A DNA stretch of 64,000 nucleotides from Humulus lupulus (lineage: Eukaryota; Streptophyta; Magnoliopsida; Rosales; Cannabaceae): contig NC_084794.1 in NCBI RefSeq assembly GCF_963169125.1, forward strand, positions 92,177,018 to 92,241,017, written 5' to 3'. Every line of letters starts with the position of its first letter. Within the stretch, counting starts at the first letter, position 1. Positions 35,850-48,560 of the stretch are shown piece by piece. The position numbers and the translations under genes were made by a program. Under the pieces are notes generated by a model. It made no database searches. It was not told the origin of the DNA and worked only from the letters and a program-made list of their open reading frames with translations.

Positions 35850-36872
35850 TCAAACACTCATGGTCACCTCTCCATGAGCCAGCTTCCTCGAAGTACTAAG
35901 ACTCTGCGAAGAAAAACAAACATGATTAGTGGCTCTGAAATCAACTATCCAAGATGAAAAATTACCTTCCACTAAACAAGATTCTAAAACAAGCAAATCA
36001 AATTTACCATTCTTTTTGTCTTTCAGTTCAGCCAGGTACATAGGACAATTCCTTTTCCAATGACTGTCAACTCCACAATGAAAGCATGATCCTTTCGATG
36101 CCTTCTTTTTGGAGTTCTTTGCAGAATTATTCTTCTTGGAAGACTTGTTGGTCTTCTCTGGTTGTTTGTCCTTTTTCTTGTCCTTTCCTTGGCCACCCTT
36201 CCTTTTCTTCGAATTACCATTTGAAGTAGAAAGCTTGGTTTCAGCAACATTTGCCTCCTCAATGTTGGTGGAACTTTTGTTTAGAGACTCAAAAGTTTGC
36301 AACTCATTCAACAGTTGGGTCATATTGTACTCCAACTTGTTCATAACATAGTTGGTAAAGAATGTCGCAAAAGCTGGTGTGAGAGATTCAAGTATCACAC
36401 TTACTTGAGTTCTCTCATCAATGGTCGCACCGTGGATTTCTGCATCATGCAATATGTTGATCATGTCTAGGACATGTTCTCTTACAGAAACATTTTTCTT
36501 CATTTTCATATTCATGAAGCTTCTAGTAGCATCATATCCACATTTATCAGATTGCTGGCCAAACATGCCTTGTACTGATTCACAAATCTCATAGGTTGTT
36601 TCAACATTTTCAAACATCTTTTTGAGCACATGGCTCATACTAGCAAGCATATAACATTTGGCCTTATTGGTAGATAAGATCCAATTGTCATAATTTTCTC
36701 TAGTAGTTTTGGCAGCAGTGAGAGCAATAACCTCAGGACATTCCTCATTAAGGACAAACATGTGATTTTCACATATAAAAACAGTGTTCATGTTTGATTT
36801 CCATTTCATGTAGTTATCACCAGTCAATGTCTCATTGGCAAGTAAAGAAGTTACATGGTTTAGATTGGACAT
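35850..36872 (-). pseudogene. Copia-2 gag with protease start
   Basis: An open frame of 340 codons starting MSNLNHVTSLLANETL. The gag core is full length (WKSNMNTVFI, CYMLASMSHVLKKMF, then NYVMNKLEYNMTQLLNEL). A lysine-rich stretch leads to a good zinc knuckle, CFHCGVDSHWKRNC (C-C-H-C all present). The protease active site reads VDFRATNHVC instead of VDSGATNHVC, so the catalytic loop is damaged. The frame ends at MSV near 35850, and the protease C-terminal part continues in another frame at 35780. This is the best gag in the window. Confidence 0.9.
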
Positions 36873-38629
36873 ATTGCCGAAAATTAAATAAATAAATTAT
36901 AATGAATTAATGCATATAATAATTATCAGTTTATATTTGGAATAGAAAACATGATGCATGAATGCAACACATAAAATAACACACACAAAAAAAGTTACTA
37001 GTCCACGATAGATTAATTTGAAAATTAATGGACTGCCTTAGGGTAGGTCAGACTAGTCACAAATTAATCTTGAGACAAGATCTCAACTCCATAAGTGAAA
37101 ACTTAAAAACTCATTTTTCTCTTTTGACTTATGAATTACTGTTATTTTGGTCAAGATGCACTAGTCGTGCTCGAAAGCCTAGATACATCTTCATAGAGTA
37201 ACCCGTTATTTTTCGATTAAAGACTGAACTCAAGAGTGTGCCTTAGGGTTAGGCAAACTTGAAATACATCACTAATCTTATTCTCTTATGAGAAGTCAAC
37301 CTTGAGATAAAATAAACATATTAAAAGCCTTTCCTTAGGGAGTCCACAAACGGAGGCGACACGAGGCCCTTCTTATTCCTCTCGTTGTTCAACCAATAAT
37401 TGAGACCATGAGACTTATTGTCATAGTTCTCTCTCACACTCACTATTTTAAAAAAAAAATGTGTTTTCTCTCCAAATCAATATTTTTTAATTTTCAAAAA
37501 CTAACTAAATTAATTTTACCAAATGATATTCTAATAAATACTAATTCAATTATGCAAAATAATTAATCGTGCCCTAGATTTTATTTTTCCTTTTTAAATA
37601 GAATACCATTTTATTTAATAAAAATATTTTATTATATAAAAAAATAAACAACTTTAAATTATTTTTACCATCTTAACTAATTAAGACTGAATTAATTATA
37701 TGAGTTATAAAATAAAATCATATAATCAATCATAAGCATGTTTCTAAAAAAATACATGCTTAATATGTACTATGCGGGTAATATGCATGGCATGTTATTA
37801 TGCATGATAAAGTATTAAAAATTTAATCATTTTCAAACAAACAAACAAATAAATATATAAATGCGGGTTGGGTGCTTTGGGTATGTCTAGAAAATTACAA
37901 CACTTGCAAAAAATACACAAAAATAATTAAACTAAGGCCTAATGAAGAGCAACTTCTTTGATCTTGGACCTTGTCTTTTAGTCTTTGGGTCATTACAATT
38001 TTAATTATCCATTACTAATTAAATAACATTTTAATTATTCTAAACAACTTTAAAATAATCAACCTTTGGGTTTTAATACCAAAAAAGTTATTGAGCCCCA
38101 ATTGGAATTTGCACTCACCATAATTAAGTAAAAAATTATAATTAAAACACTTTTAATTATATTGGGATTAAAATGGTCCAAATGGATAATTAACATCCAT
38201 TAGGGTTTGCATGACACAAACCCTAATGGGTGTGTTAATGGTGGGCGGCGGCTGGAGGTCGTGGGTGGCTGGCAAGGGCTTGGGGTGCAGGCAGTGAGGG
38301 GGCGCATGGGCGCGGGGTGCAGGCGCACAGGGGCGATCGGCTGTGGGGTGCAGGCTTGGGCCTCAGGGTTCGAGCTCGGGGTTCGGCCACACCAGAATTT
38401 TATCCAGAATTTAAAAAATAAAGTACAAAATTCCTATGCCCCAAAATGGCTTACAATTTTTGTATATCTAGAAAATTTAAGAACTTTTCCTAACCCAAAA
38501 ACACTATGAAAACGAACCCTTAAGAACATAAACAATTCATACACAAATATTCATCCATTCATATATAACACATAATATAAAAAATGCGTATGATACCCAC
38601 ACAAAAATTAACATATACAGGGATCAAAG
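36873..38629 (-). other. Copia-2 untranslated leader, 1.76 kb, with GC-rich patch
   Basis: AT-rich, no supported coding frame. A sharp GC-rich island at 38225-38395 contains three copies of GGGGTGCAGGC (38282, 38314, 38345). An open frame across it on the + strand is not a gene. Confidence 0.65.
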
Positions 38630-38631
38630 AT

Positions 38632-38644
38632 GGCTCTGGTACCA
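38632..38644 (-). other. Copia-2 primer-binding site
   Basis: On the minus strand TGGTACCAGAGCC, one base from the usual TGGTATCAGAGCC that pairs with initiator tRNA-Met. Confidence 0.85.
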
Positions 38645-38646
38645 AT

Positions 38647-40700
38647 ATTTAGGAACAGTTCCTAGTGTGTAGCAGAAATTGCAGCAATGGTAGTATTGTA
38701 TACAACAAAAAAAATTCATATAAACAACTTCATATGAGGATCATTTAATATGCAATATGTTAATCAATATAATATGTAGCCTATCAAGAATCCTTGAATC
38801 TTTTAGTATATATTTCGATCTTCTTATCCTTACTAGAGTACTCACACCTAGATCTTCCAAGACATTCTCTACACCTCAAGATGTGGGTGGGCACATAGAG
38901 AACTAGAATCAATATTTGTGAATCAAAAGTATTCTCAACACGTGAGACTCTTGATTATAAGCTAGAGAGAAATGTTTTTCTTTTTGTGTGAAAAAGATGA
39001 TAGTTTTTCTTCTCTGGATAAAAACTTGTGTTCTTCTATTTTCTATCATATAGAATATATAGTCATTAGTATCATAATAATAATAATAATAAAGTTTATC
39101 ATCCTTAATAATAATAATAATAATAATAATTAAAGACAAAGTCTTACATTCCATTTGAAAACCATTTTCAAAATATTTTAATAATTAATTAAATAAAAAT
39201 AAAAATCAATAACTGATCACCATCAGTAGTGGTACACGCATAAGGCAGTCCAAGAAGCACTATAAGTGTAGCACTTCCCTGAAAAATGGGATTTGATTTT
39301 TTCAAGCATTTTTATTTTAATTAATTAATAATTAGAAATTCAAATAAGATATCATCTTTTTAAGGAAAAGATTACAACTTAAATTTCAAAATTCAATATT
39401 TGAATTTCCATTATAATCTTATTATTGATTAAATAAATATAATAATAAAAAAAAACTTTGAATATCAATATTTATCCTTTCACACTTAAATAAAATAATT
39501 GATTAAAATCAATTTTTTTTTTATTTCTACACAATTTCGAAAATTACACAAATGAAATAAATAAATTGTGCAACTTCAATTATCACATAATTGCACATTT
39601 ATCCCAAATAATACATATTCTCTCAAATAGCCCATTCACAGTTTGACTCTTGTATCAACTCTTACCTTGAATAGTGTGGATAGAGCCGTCCCGGGGACCT
39701 ATGGACCAATAATTCCAAACTCCAATAAATAAAAGATTATTAACCAAATCTCTTTGATTCAATAATCATATTATTAATCTCATGATTATTCCACTATAAA
39801 TATGAGTCTGCACTCTTGAGAATTAAAGACATATATTTATTGAGTACTTTATTGTAACCATAAAGTGTCAATTGATATACTCATTACATACAAATTAATC
39901 CTCTATTGATGATTCATAATTAAGTGGGAATAAAATTATCGTTTTACCCTTTTAATTATATCTTGATTCCTAGTATACCATTGAATTTACTAGTGAAGGT
40001 TAATTCATAATCTGATTATGAATTTGACGTCAATTACCTTACCAGTTCCAAAATCCAACCCAATAGGAAACCATCATTAATTCTATAAAAAGCTATAGAT
40101 TCCATATCGGTTAAGCTATGTCCCCAGCCATATAAATCATTGAGTCCCAAAAACAATAGTTCTTAGCGTGATCATTCTAACAAACTGTAACACATGAATC
40201 AAAGGATCAAATGACATATATAGGAATTCATAGTAACGTACGTTAGGATTAAGTTCTGTTTGTATATGATCATTAGTTGATGTATTTTATAATACTACAA
40301 AATAGTATTTAAAGAAGTATTATTAAATCACATGTGGTTCAGTTCTACATACTCTTAACATGCAAAGTACCTCCACTAAAGTATCCTAATACACTAGTAA
40401 CACAGATCTAGGTCACATGTATTCATAATACTAGTGGAGCGTACAATGAGTAATTAATCTAAAGATTCAATAACTTTCTATTACTATGAACTATTTAAGT
40501 TCATAATCTCAATCTCGATCCTCTCATACAAATATGAGAATGAGACCACATAGACAAACTTGGGAATTTTATGATATTTACTTAATATTATTAACAATAA
40601 TATAGTACATAAGCTACACATATACAATAATTCAATTCATTCATTTATTTCATTAAAACTATTGTCAACTACAATTTCTTTAAGGGCACAATTCCCAACA
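38647..40700 (-). repeat. Copia-2 5' LTR
   Basis: 2054 bp, matching 12587-12899 plus 31221-32898. Its first bases are ATTTAGGAAC where the other copy has TGTTAGGAAC. It ends TTCCCAACA and is followed by CCAAG, the right target duplication. Confidence 0.92.
39073..39131. repeat. AAT microsatellite, two runs
   Basis: Two runs of ATA/AAT repeats (39073-39092 and 39107-39131) within the copia-2 5' LTR. The other LTR has only a short form, so the run has expanded or shrunk since insertion. Confidence 0.85.
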
Positions 40701-40705
40701 CCAAG

Positions 40706-40970
40706 GCGGTTAAGGAAGCCACCGAGGCGATTGAGAAAATTTTCCAAAGGATGCTTACTACTCAAAGTAGGCAGAAGAACTACGCAGACATTAAGAGAAA
40801 GAACATCGAGAATTCAGTTGGTGAGTATGTGTTCTTGAGAGTCTCTCCAATGAAGGGTGTTATGCGTTTTGGGAAGAAAGGAAATTGAGCCTGAGATTTA
40901 TAGGTCCATTTGAGATTATGGACAGAGTTGGGCAAGTTGCATACCATTTAGTACTGCTCCAAGCACTAGT
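40706..40970 (+). pseudogene. Gypsy A, segment 3: integrase C-terminal end
   Basis: It continues A's integrase after copia-2. It reads KAVKEATEAIEKIF, QSRQKNYADIKRK and VSPMKGVMRFGKK, then with shifts the domain that in chromoviruses precedes the chromodomain. It ends near 40970 where the sequence changes to a copia LTR. No chromodomain is seen. Confidence 0.82.
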
Positions 40971-41066
40971 TGAAAATTAATTCCTTTGCAATTAATCATT
41001 CTCTCTACAAATCTTCCCTATGAGTTATGACATCCTTACCCTTAATAGTGTAAGACAGAGGTGACC
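40971..41066. repeat. Truncated copia LTR, left piece
   Basis: It resembles the copia-2 LTR from about 39560 onward (cCTTACCCTTAATAGTG against CTTACCTTGAATAGTG) but is diverged. Its first 900 or so bases are missing. Element D cuts it after TGAGG, and it resumes at 52341. Confidence 0.75.
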
Positions 41067-41071
41067 TGAGG

Positions 41072-43061
41072 TGTAATGGCCCAACTATTTCTAAGACATT
41101 GGACCATTAAAACTACTAGACATAGCTACTATTTCAATACAAACATAAGAAATAGCATGCCTTTATTGAAAACCTAAAGTATAAGAAATAGCATGTCTTT
41201 ATTAAAAATGTAAAATAAAATGTGATATGGTATGGGATCCCATTGTTTGCGAAACATAAAACATAGCTTTGAAAATAAGTTCAAAAAAAGTTGAATGAGG
41301 AATTACAAAAGAGAAATATTTCAAAAGACTAAAATAAACATCATCCTCGATCGACATGTAGCCCATCCATTCCATTCATCCTCAACACACATGCCATGCT
41401 ACCAAGAATCATTCTGCCTCCATAATCATTTTCCTGCATCACACTAGAATAAAGGAATGAGCCTAATGCCCAGCAAGGAAAATCTACTAAAAACAAAACA
41501 TACTTCATAAACATAAGCATAAGACTACATCAATTACTATAGAAGAACATAAGACTATCTAAAACATATATCATATATCATAAGCATACACTATAAAACA
41601 TATGGCTACAAAAACATCTATTACAATGGCCATCATACATCTTGGGGCTTGCTAGCTAGGCAATCATATGCCCATAATTCTACAGGGCTAGTTATCTAAA
41701 CAAGTCATATAAATTTATGTGGCTTGTTATCTAAACAAATCATATGCCCAAGAAATATACTATTGGGACTTGTTATCTAAACAAAACATATACCCAATAA
41801 CTAAAACATATCATAGCATAAACATATAACATAACATATCATAACATAACATATAAGCACATAAAATCTATCCTATTTTCCTTACCAACACCGGAGAACA
41901 AGGACGGGATTTGGAACACTCCTAAAACTAACAATACAAATGGTGAGTATTTCTAAAGAATAAAGAATGAATGTGGAAACTAAACCATCAAGAGGAAACT
42001 TACCTAGAAAGAACTTAAGTTTCAAGAACCTAATCAAGAACCAATAACGAAAGTTAGGATCTGAATAAAAGGAACTAAAGAAAACTAAAGAGTTTTTAAG
42101 AATTTGACTTAAAGAATAGGAGTACCTTAGTTGACCTTATGGATTGGTCTAACTCCAATACCGTAATACACTAAACCTCACTTCACAAGTATTTTATAAT
42201 GCTTAGGATTGACAAAGCTTTTTCCCAACCCAAGTGTTTATCACTCTATGATAGTACTAGCACCTTGGAGTTTGATCACAGCTGAAGAGGGAGGAGAAGG
42301 GCTGGGTTCTAAGTCCTATTTATAGAGTTCTATGAATAAAAATCTTAGTTTTGGCTTTGAATAAAAATAATGAAATTAATTGAAAATATTTGAATATTCT
42401 TCAGTCAAAGGCATTGGACTCGGTCAAATCATTCAGAGGTGGGTCTAAGGAGTCAAAGCTTGTTTTAAAAATAAAAAAAAAATTGAATCCTAACTTCTAA
42501 CTTCCTAAATCTCGTAACTCTAAACTCATCTGTAGTAAAATCAACATAACGGGAGTTGTAGGACTCCGATTTAGACTATCTTTATACTGTTAGAAAGCTA
42601 ATTCAATTATCTACAACTTTCTCGAAATAATATTTTTCGAAATTCATAATATAACTGGGTAAAAAATAGGTCGGAAGCTACAGTACCCTAAAGTTACGGG
42701 AAAATCTATTTAATTATCTAAATAACAGCCTAATCCACAAATTTCTTAACTAACCATAAAATAACAAACTATAATTCCCTAATAATCATGCTTACGACAA
42801 GTGTCATATTCTTATTAGCTCTATTTAAACCTTAAGTTATAATAAATAATACACCTAGGACCAGCAATATTAATCAAACCTTATGTTATAATTAATATTC
42901 TTAAACTATAGGTTAAACTTATAAAATTTATAACTATTGCTATGAGTTTCCAACTAAGTCCCGACTTGAACCAAAATACACGGAATCTAACATACTACAA
43001 ACTAATACTAACTACTACTACTACTATTTAGCTAGTTAAGTAAATATTATGGGCCTTTACA
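41072..43061 (-). repeat. Element D 3' LTR
   Basis: 1990 bp, TGTAATGGCCC ... CTTTACA. It matches 50283-52335 closely, plus two solo LTRs inside element C more distantly. Confidence 0.95.
42316..42325 (-). promoter_or_regulatory. Conserved TATA box in element D 3' LTR
   Basis: CTATAAATAG on the minus strand; the context CCTATTTATAGAGTTC is kept in all four LTRs. Confidence 0.6.
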
Positions 43062-43080
43062 ATTCTCCCCCACTAAAAAG
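43062..43080 (-). other. Element D polypurine tract
   Basis: On the minus strand a run like TTTTAGTGGGGGAGAAT is next to the 3' LTR; a GGGGACAAAATT block is just before it, a common layout in chromoviruses. Confidence 0.75.
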
Positions 43081-43109
43081 AATTTTGTCCCCGAAATTTA
43101 CTTATTAAA

Positions 43110-44230
43110 CTATTCCGGATACCGGGTTAACATGTCTTCCTCCAGCTCCCACGTTGCCTCTCGTTTAGAACTATTACTCCATAGGACCTTGACCATCGGA
43201 AAACTCTTAGACCGTAATTCTTTCATCCTTCTATCTAGGATGCTAGCCGGTCGTTCCTCGTAACTCAACTCTTTCTGGAATCCTATCATATCATATTTGA
43301 GGACGTGAGATGGGTGTGACACATATCTACGCAGCATTGAGATGTGGAACACATTGTGACTATCTGCTAGAGCTAGCAGTAAGGCTAATCTATATGCAAC
43401 TGCTCCCACTTTGTCCAATATCTCAAAAGGACCTATAAACGTGGGACTAAGCTTGCCTTTCTTCCCGAACTACTTCACACCTTTCATAGGAGATATCCTT
43501 AAGAAGACTTGATCTCTGACTTTGAATTCCACATCACGCCACTTGGCATCCACATCACTTTTCTAACGGCTTTGAGCAGCGAGCATACACTTTCTAATCA
43601 GCACTACTACATCATGAGCTCCTCTAACAGCTTTAGGTCCAAGTAGTTGCATTTCTCCTACCCCGTCCTAATGCAACGGTGATCGACCCTTCTTCCATAA
43701 AGTAGCTTGTAGGGTGCCATCCCGATTGTTGACCGGTAGCTATTGTTGTAGGAGAATTCTATCAGCGGAAAATATTTACTCCAAGATCTCGATATAAACA
43801 CCAATCCTCTATCAAATACTATTGTCTTAGAGATTCTATTCAATCGTACTATTTCTTGGACTTAAACATCTGCGTATTGATCGGCTGTGTACGAAGTATT
43901 AACAAACAGGAAATGAACTGACTTGGTTAATCTATTTATTACTATCCAAGCCGAATCATGCTGCTTACTTGTTATTGGCAAATCCGTCACGAAATCTATG
44001 GCTACATCATCCCATTTCCATTATGGAATGCTAAGTGGTTGCAATAAGCCTGCAGGCCGCTGATGTTTTTCTTTCACTTACTGGCATACCAAGCATTTAG
44101 ACACATACTTCGCTATATCTTTCTTCATTCTTGGCCACCAATATAACACTTTAAGGTCGTGAGTCATCTTGGTCGACCCTGGGTGAACTAAGTATGGGGT
44201 ATTGTGCGCTTCTTCTAAAGTCTTCATCTT
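43110..44230 (-). pseudogene. Element D integrase and chromodomain-like end
   Basis: From the N-terminal side: the zinc finger text [10 protein letters not shown] then YVSKCLVCQ near 44090, and LPITSKQHDSAWIVI near 43970. A deletion then joins this to IVFDRG and WSKYFPLIEFSYNNSY (43843-43658), so part of the core is lost. The end (43418-43110) has VAYRLALLLALADSHNVFHISMLRRY and a chromodomain-like tail: ILDRRMKELRSKSFPMVKV, then W and TWELEEDM. In chromoviruses this tail guides insertion to chromatin. This copy is dead. Confidence 0.86.
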
Positions 44231-45400
44231 ATTCCCTTGATCATTTTGCACGCATACCCGATCCTTGTATCTTAATAACCCCTAACTAGATATTGGGAAA
44301 TCTGTGGCCTTCCTTTCTCTAACTGCATCCATATGTGCTACTAATGTGTCATCATGTCCTTGCCCAATCCGTATGTCTTCTGACAGGCTTGACTGGATAG
44401 ACAAGTTAGTCAGGTTACCAATGACTATTTCTATTCCAGCATTGATCGGCTCATGTTGTAGCGGCTTTTCTATTCCAGTTAATGATGTTAGACTTCCATA
44501 ATTCTTCCTACTTATCGCATCAGCAACTACGTTTGCCTTGAGGCGTAGGCTATCCCCTTATCATTCTGCATCACCACACAACCCAATCCTTGCTTCGACA
44601 CATCGCAATAGACTACAAACTTATCATTGGGTGTCGGTACATAAATTACTGGTGTTGAGCATATCCTTAAGCAACTAAAAACTCTCTTCACACTTATCAG
44701 ACCAATTGAACCTTTGCTGTTTCCAAGTTAGGTTGGTAAACGGAGTGGCTATCTTAGAAAAGCCTTCTACAAAGCTCCAATAATAACCTGCTAGTCCCAG
44801 AAAACTTCTTACCTTAGATGCTCTTTGGTCTTGTCCAATCTTTACAGCCTCTACCTTAGATGGGTCTATTGCAACTCCTTCCTTGGATACTATCTGCCCG
44901 AGGAACGTTACTTGCGAAAGCCAAATTTCGCACTTTTTTAACTTGGCGTAAAGTTGATGCTCCTTTAGTCGTAACAAGATCAACCTTAAATGTCCTCATG
45001 TTCAACTTTATCTTTTGAGTACACCAAGATATCATCGATGAACACTACGACGAATTCGTCCAAATAATCCATAAAGACCCTATTCATTAAATCCATAAAC
45101 GCGGCTGGAGCGTTGGTAAGACCAAAAGGCATAACTAGAAACTCGTAATGTCCATAACGAGTTCTAAAAGTCGTCTTGGGATTATCCTCTTCCCATACTT
45201 TGAGCTGTGATACCCGATTCGTAGATCAATCTTTGAAAACACAGTTGCCCCTCAGAGTTGATCAAACAAGTCATCAAGTTGGGGTAGCGGGTACTTATTG
45301 TTAATTTTCACCTTATTCAGCTCGCGATAATCTATACACATATGCATACTTCCATCCTTCTTCTTCACAAATAGAACCGGTGCTGCCTATAGCAAATGGC
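44231..45400 (-). pseudogene. Element D reverse transcriptase and shortened RNase H
   Basis: 44983-44675 is the RT thumb and connection: KKCEIWLSQVTFLGQIVSKE, VRSFLGLAGYYWSFVEGFSK, then WSDKCEESF. The catalytic region lies near 45020-45060 ([14 protein letters not shown], out of frame with the rest). RNase H is cut short: after the start near 44590 the text jumps to LKANVVADAISRK near 44530, so most of the domain is missing. 45645-45313 is a shifted frame over the linker and start of RT (LAGLPPTREIDFTIELVPG). Confidence 0.85.
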
Positions 45401-45662
45401 TCAGTGCCCGGTACTAGTTCGATTGTGAAGTCTATCTCCCGTGTCGGCGGCAATCCTGCTAGTTTCCAAGAAATACCTCTGGGAATTTCTTTACAATGTG
45501 GAAGTCTCCAACTTTTAGTGGTACTTCCTTTACCACATCCGTAACGTTGGCTAAGAATGCATGACATCCTTTTTCTATCATCCTCTGAGCTTTGAGAGAT
45601 GAAATTAGCGGCGTATGTAGTCCTAAAACTTTTCCCATATAGCATCCTTTCTGATCGTCAGG

Positions 45663-48022
45663 TGTAATGCCCTGGTTACCCCAGAACAGTTACGGTGAGC
45701 CAGAAATTTGACCCGCTACTCGAGTCCTTTGGTTAAAAACGTGCTCTAAGTGTTATTAACAGGCTAAGGTGGAAAACCAATAAAAAGGAAAGGATATATT
45801 TTATTAAGTATATAAACTATTCATGAGCTCATTTAAACATTTACAAGTTGTTTATAATACAAAATGGTCACTACTGTTTCAAATTTACAACCCCGCCGAC
45901 CTAAGCAGCAAAAATAGGGAAAACCCCTAGTTCCTCTGAGAACTCCTTGGCCGTGGTGGTCAAGCGGCTGCATATATACACATCACCACCTAAGCTCTCT
46001 GCTCAAGGCTGGGTAAGCTTCTCTTTCCCTTTACCTGCACCACATAGCACCCATGAGCCAAGGCCCAGCAAGAAAACACAATATAGAATGATATAATATC
46101 CACAATGATCATAATAATCATTCAGGACTATCCGTCCAAAACAGATAGGTGACAGTCGCAAAAGTCACTAAGATGGGGACAACTCCCTTTAGCCATGTGA
46201 CGATAGGGTCACCGGGGCTTAATAGATAAGTGAGCCTTTCACTAGCTTAAACGGGATAGGTGCATGGTGACTAGACACCCACATAACCTTCCTCATGACC
46301 ATAGAGTCATAACCCTGGAACATCGTTCCCTAGCCATGTGACAAACGGTCACCTAGGCCTTAGGCCCTGGATCTCAGTAACTAGCCTTAGACTAGCCAAG
46401 TGCTTATAAGTTTCATCGACCTTAGGGTCGGTCCAACATTAATGCCTTAGAGCCATTCAATGCTGATATCGATTAGATCTAATCTTCATTCGGCCCTGCG
46501 TTCAGGACGCTTATGCCATTTCTGACTCTTAGGTCAGTGTCCCCGACTAGTCAGTGCCATAAACAAGTAAACATTATTCACTAGCATTTAATATGCAATC
46601 AATGTCCACATTTATCAACCAACATGCCTCAACAACAATCACGCATGTCATGTACACAGGGTGCAGTTTTCTTACCTCAGGTTCGAGCGAGAATTACTAT
46701 AAGAACGACCCTTGAGAACAACTTGTCTTTTTGTCCCTTAGCGGTTACCTGGTCATAACCAATTATGGGATTCCATCAATAAAATGAATAACAAAGGTTC
46801 CCAAACCAAAACCTAGCCTCCGAGACATCGAATCCTACTAAACCGGGTAGTAGGATCGATCCCGAGGCCTAAGGCTAAATCCCCAAGCCAAAAACTCATT
46901 TCTGGCCAAAATGCCACTAAGGGCCGCGACCCTCCCTGGCCATGCCGCAGCCCACCCCTCAAACAGAGACGGCCTCCTTCAGCACCCAGCATGAGCCGCG
47001 GCCCTCCCTGGCCATGCCACAGCCCAACCCCTACTTCAGCCAAAACTCAGGTTTTTTCCTCCATTGCGATTTCCTTGAAACCAACCCTTCAAACCAAACC
47101 AAAACACCACCCAAACATCCAATACAACCCCTAAATTTGTTCTACATCATCCCCTCATCAAAACCCAAGTTAAACACCAACCAAAACTTCCATTAATTCC
47201 AACTTCCCACATCAAAACCACAACCTGAAAACTAAGACTAAAACAGAGCAAACTAGGGAACTAGTGGCTAGAAACTTACCTCAAACTCAAATTGTGATTC
47301 TCTTCAATGGTAGAACACTCTCCCAAACTCCCAAGACTTACTTCCCAAGCTTGAATCCTCAACAAGGGATCAAAAATCACAAAGAAGATGAAGGAGAAGG
47401 AAGGTACTGGTAAGCTCTTGAATATACTCTGTTTCTCTTCACTTCTACAGCCATAAAGGGCTTATATCTATCCTAGGGGTAAAAAGACCAAAATATCCCT
47501 AGGTCTAATAAAGGTTTCTAAAGGCTCCCAAGGGAAATATTGGTATTTTCCACCTATCTCGTTAATCATAATTAATGCTCTCCAATTCCCGCTATTCTCG
47601 ATAATCTCAAACACCAATAATTCACATCTTGTTACCCTTTAATTCCCGGTAATGCTCTAACCATTAAAATCACCCTGAGACTCACCCCTAGCCCCGAACT
47701 TAAACCTGTTATGACTAGACCGCTAATCAATATTCCAAGATTGTCTCATGCCGAATAGCTTGAACACACCCACATTATAATGTGGTCTCAACAACATATC
47801 ACCGACATGCATACAAATATACAATTATACCCTCAATGGGCCAAATTACCATCACACCCCTGTAATTAAAATGTGGACCCACATGCATGCATTTAACATC
47901 ATATTATAATATAATTCACATAAACTTGCATATGTTCATTTAATGGCATAATTAAGCAAGTATGGCCCTCCCGGCCTACTAATCCCGCCATTAAACCACA
48001 TCGAAGAATTTGGGGCATTACA
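45663..48022. mobile_element. Solo LTR inside element D protease-RT linker
   Basis: 2360 bp with TGTAATGCCC at one end and GGGCATTACA at the other, a perfect 10-bp inverted pair. Perfect target duplication TCAGG (45658-45662 and 48023-48027). No internal domain lies beside it. The end sequence is typical of Tekay/Del-type LTRs. A frame at 47899-48174 runs from D's protease into this LTR and is not a real protein. Confidence 0.9.
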
Positions 48023-48560
48023 TCAGGAGTCTCGAACATCACTTGCTTATGTCTGCTATCGATGGTTGCGCCATGCCTTGCTAGCCCGTCCATGCCTAAT
48101 ATCATGTCGAAGTCTTTGATTTCCAGCTCTATCAGGTCTCCTTCTAGTTCTACGTCCTCGATTTTGATTGGCATGCCTCGTACTATCCATAATGATATGA
48201 CTATTTTACCTGAAGGAAACTATGTCACAAACCTAGTTCTACAAGGTTTATCTAATTTCTCTATCATTCCTAACGAGATATACGAGTATATTGCTCCCGA
48301 ATCAAATAATACAGAACATACATTATTGAGGATAGAAATCTAACCTGTAACCAATTTATTGCCAGCATCAGCTTCTCCTTGGGTTAAAGAAAATACCCTG
48401 GCAGGAACCATTGTATAGTCCATTTTCAACTCTTGCTTGAGTTGGGGACACTGCCTCCTTTGGTGACCTTCCTGACCATAGTTGAAGGATCCCTTGATGT
48501 TTGCATGACATTCCCCAAGATGTTTCTTTTGGCACTTAGAGCATTGCGGGTATTCTACAT
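48023..48560 (-). pseudogene. Element D protease and zinc knuckle
   Basis: Zinc knuckle region near 48450-48530 reads with CFNYGQEGHQRRQC-like spacing but the first cysteine position is read as S (GSFNYGQEGHQ). The protease site reads FDSGAIYSYIS, then MPIKIEDVELEGDLIELEIK and MILGMDGLARHGATID, close to gypsy A. Stops lie between the pieces near 48340 and 48225. The frame stops at the solo LTR. Confidence 0.82.

Noticed and set aside
38207..38509. 100-codon G-rich frame
   Set aside because: It lies on the opposite strand to copia-2 in its leader, GC-rich and repetitive, with no domain.
46813..47196. GC-rich frames on both strands within the solo LTR
   Set aside because: Composition is LTR-like and similar text occurs in the block at 14430-14720; no domain.
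47899..48174. 91-codon minus-strand frame
   Set aside because: Its first half is element D protease and the second half is read through the solo LTR end; not one protein.
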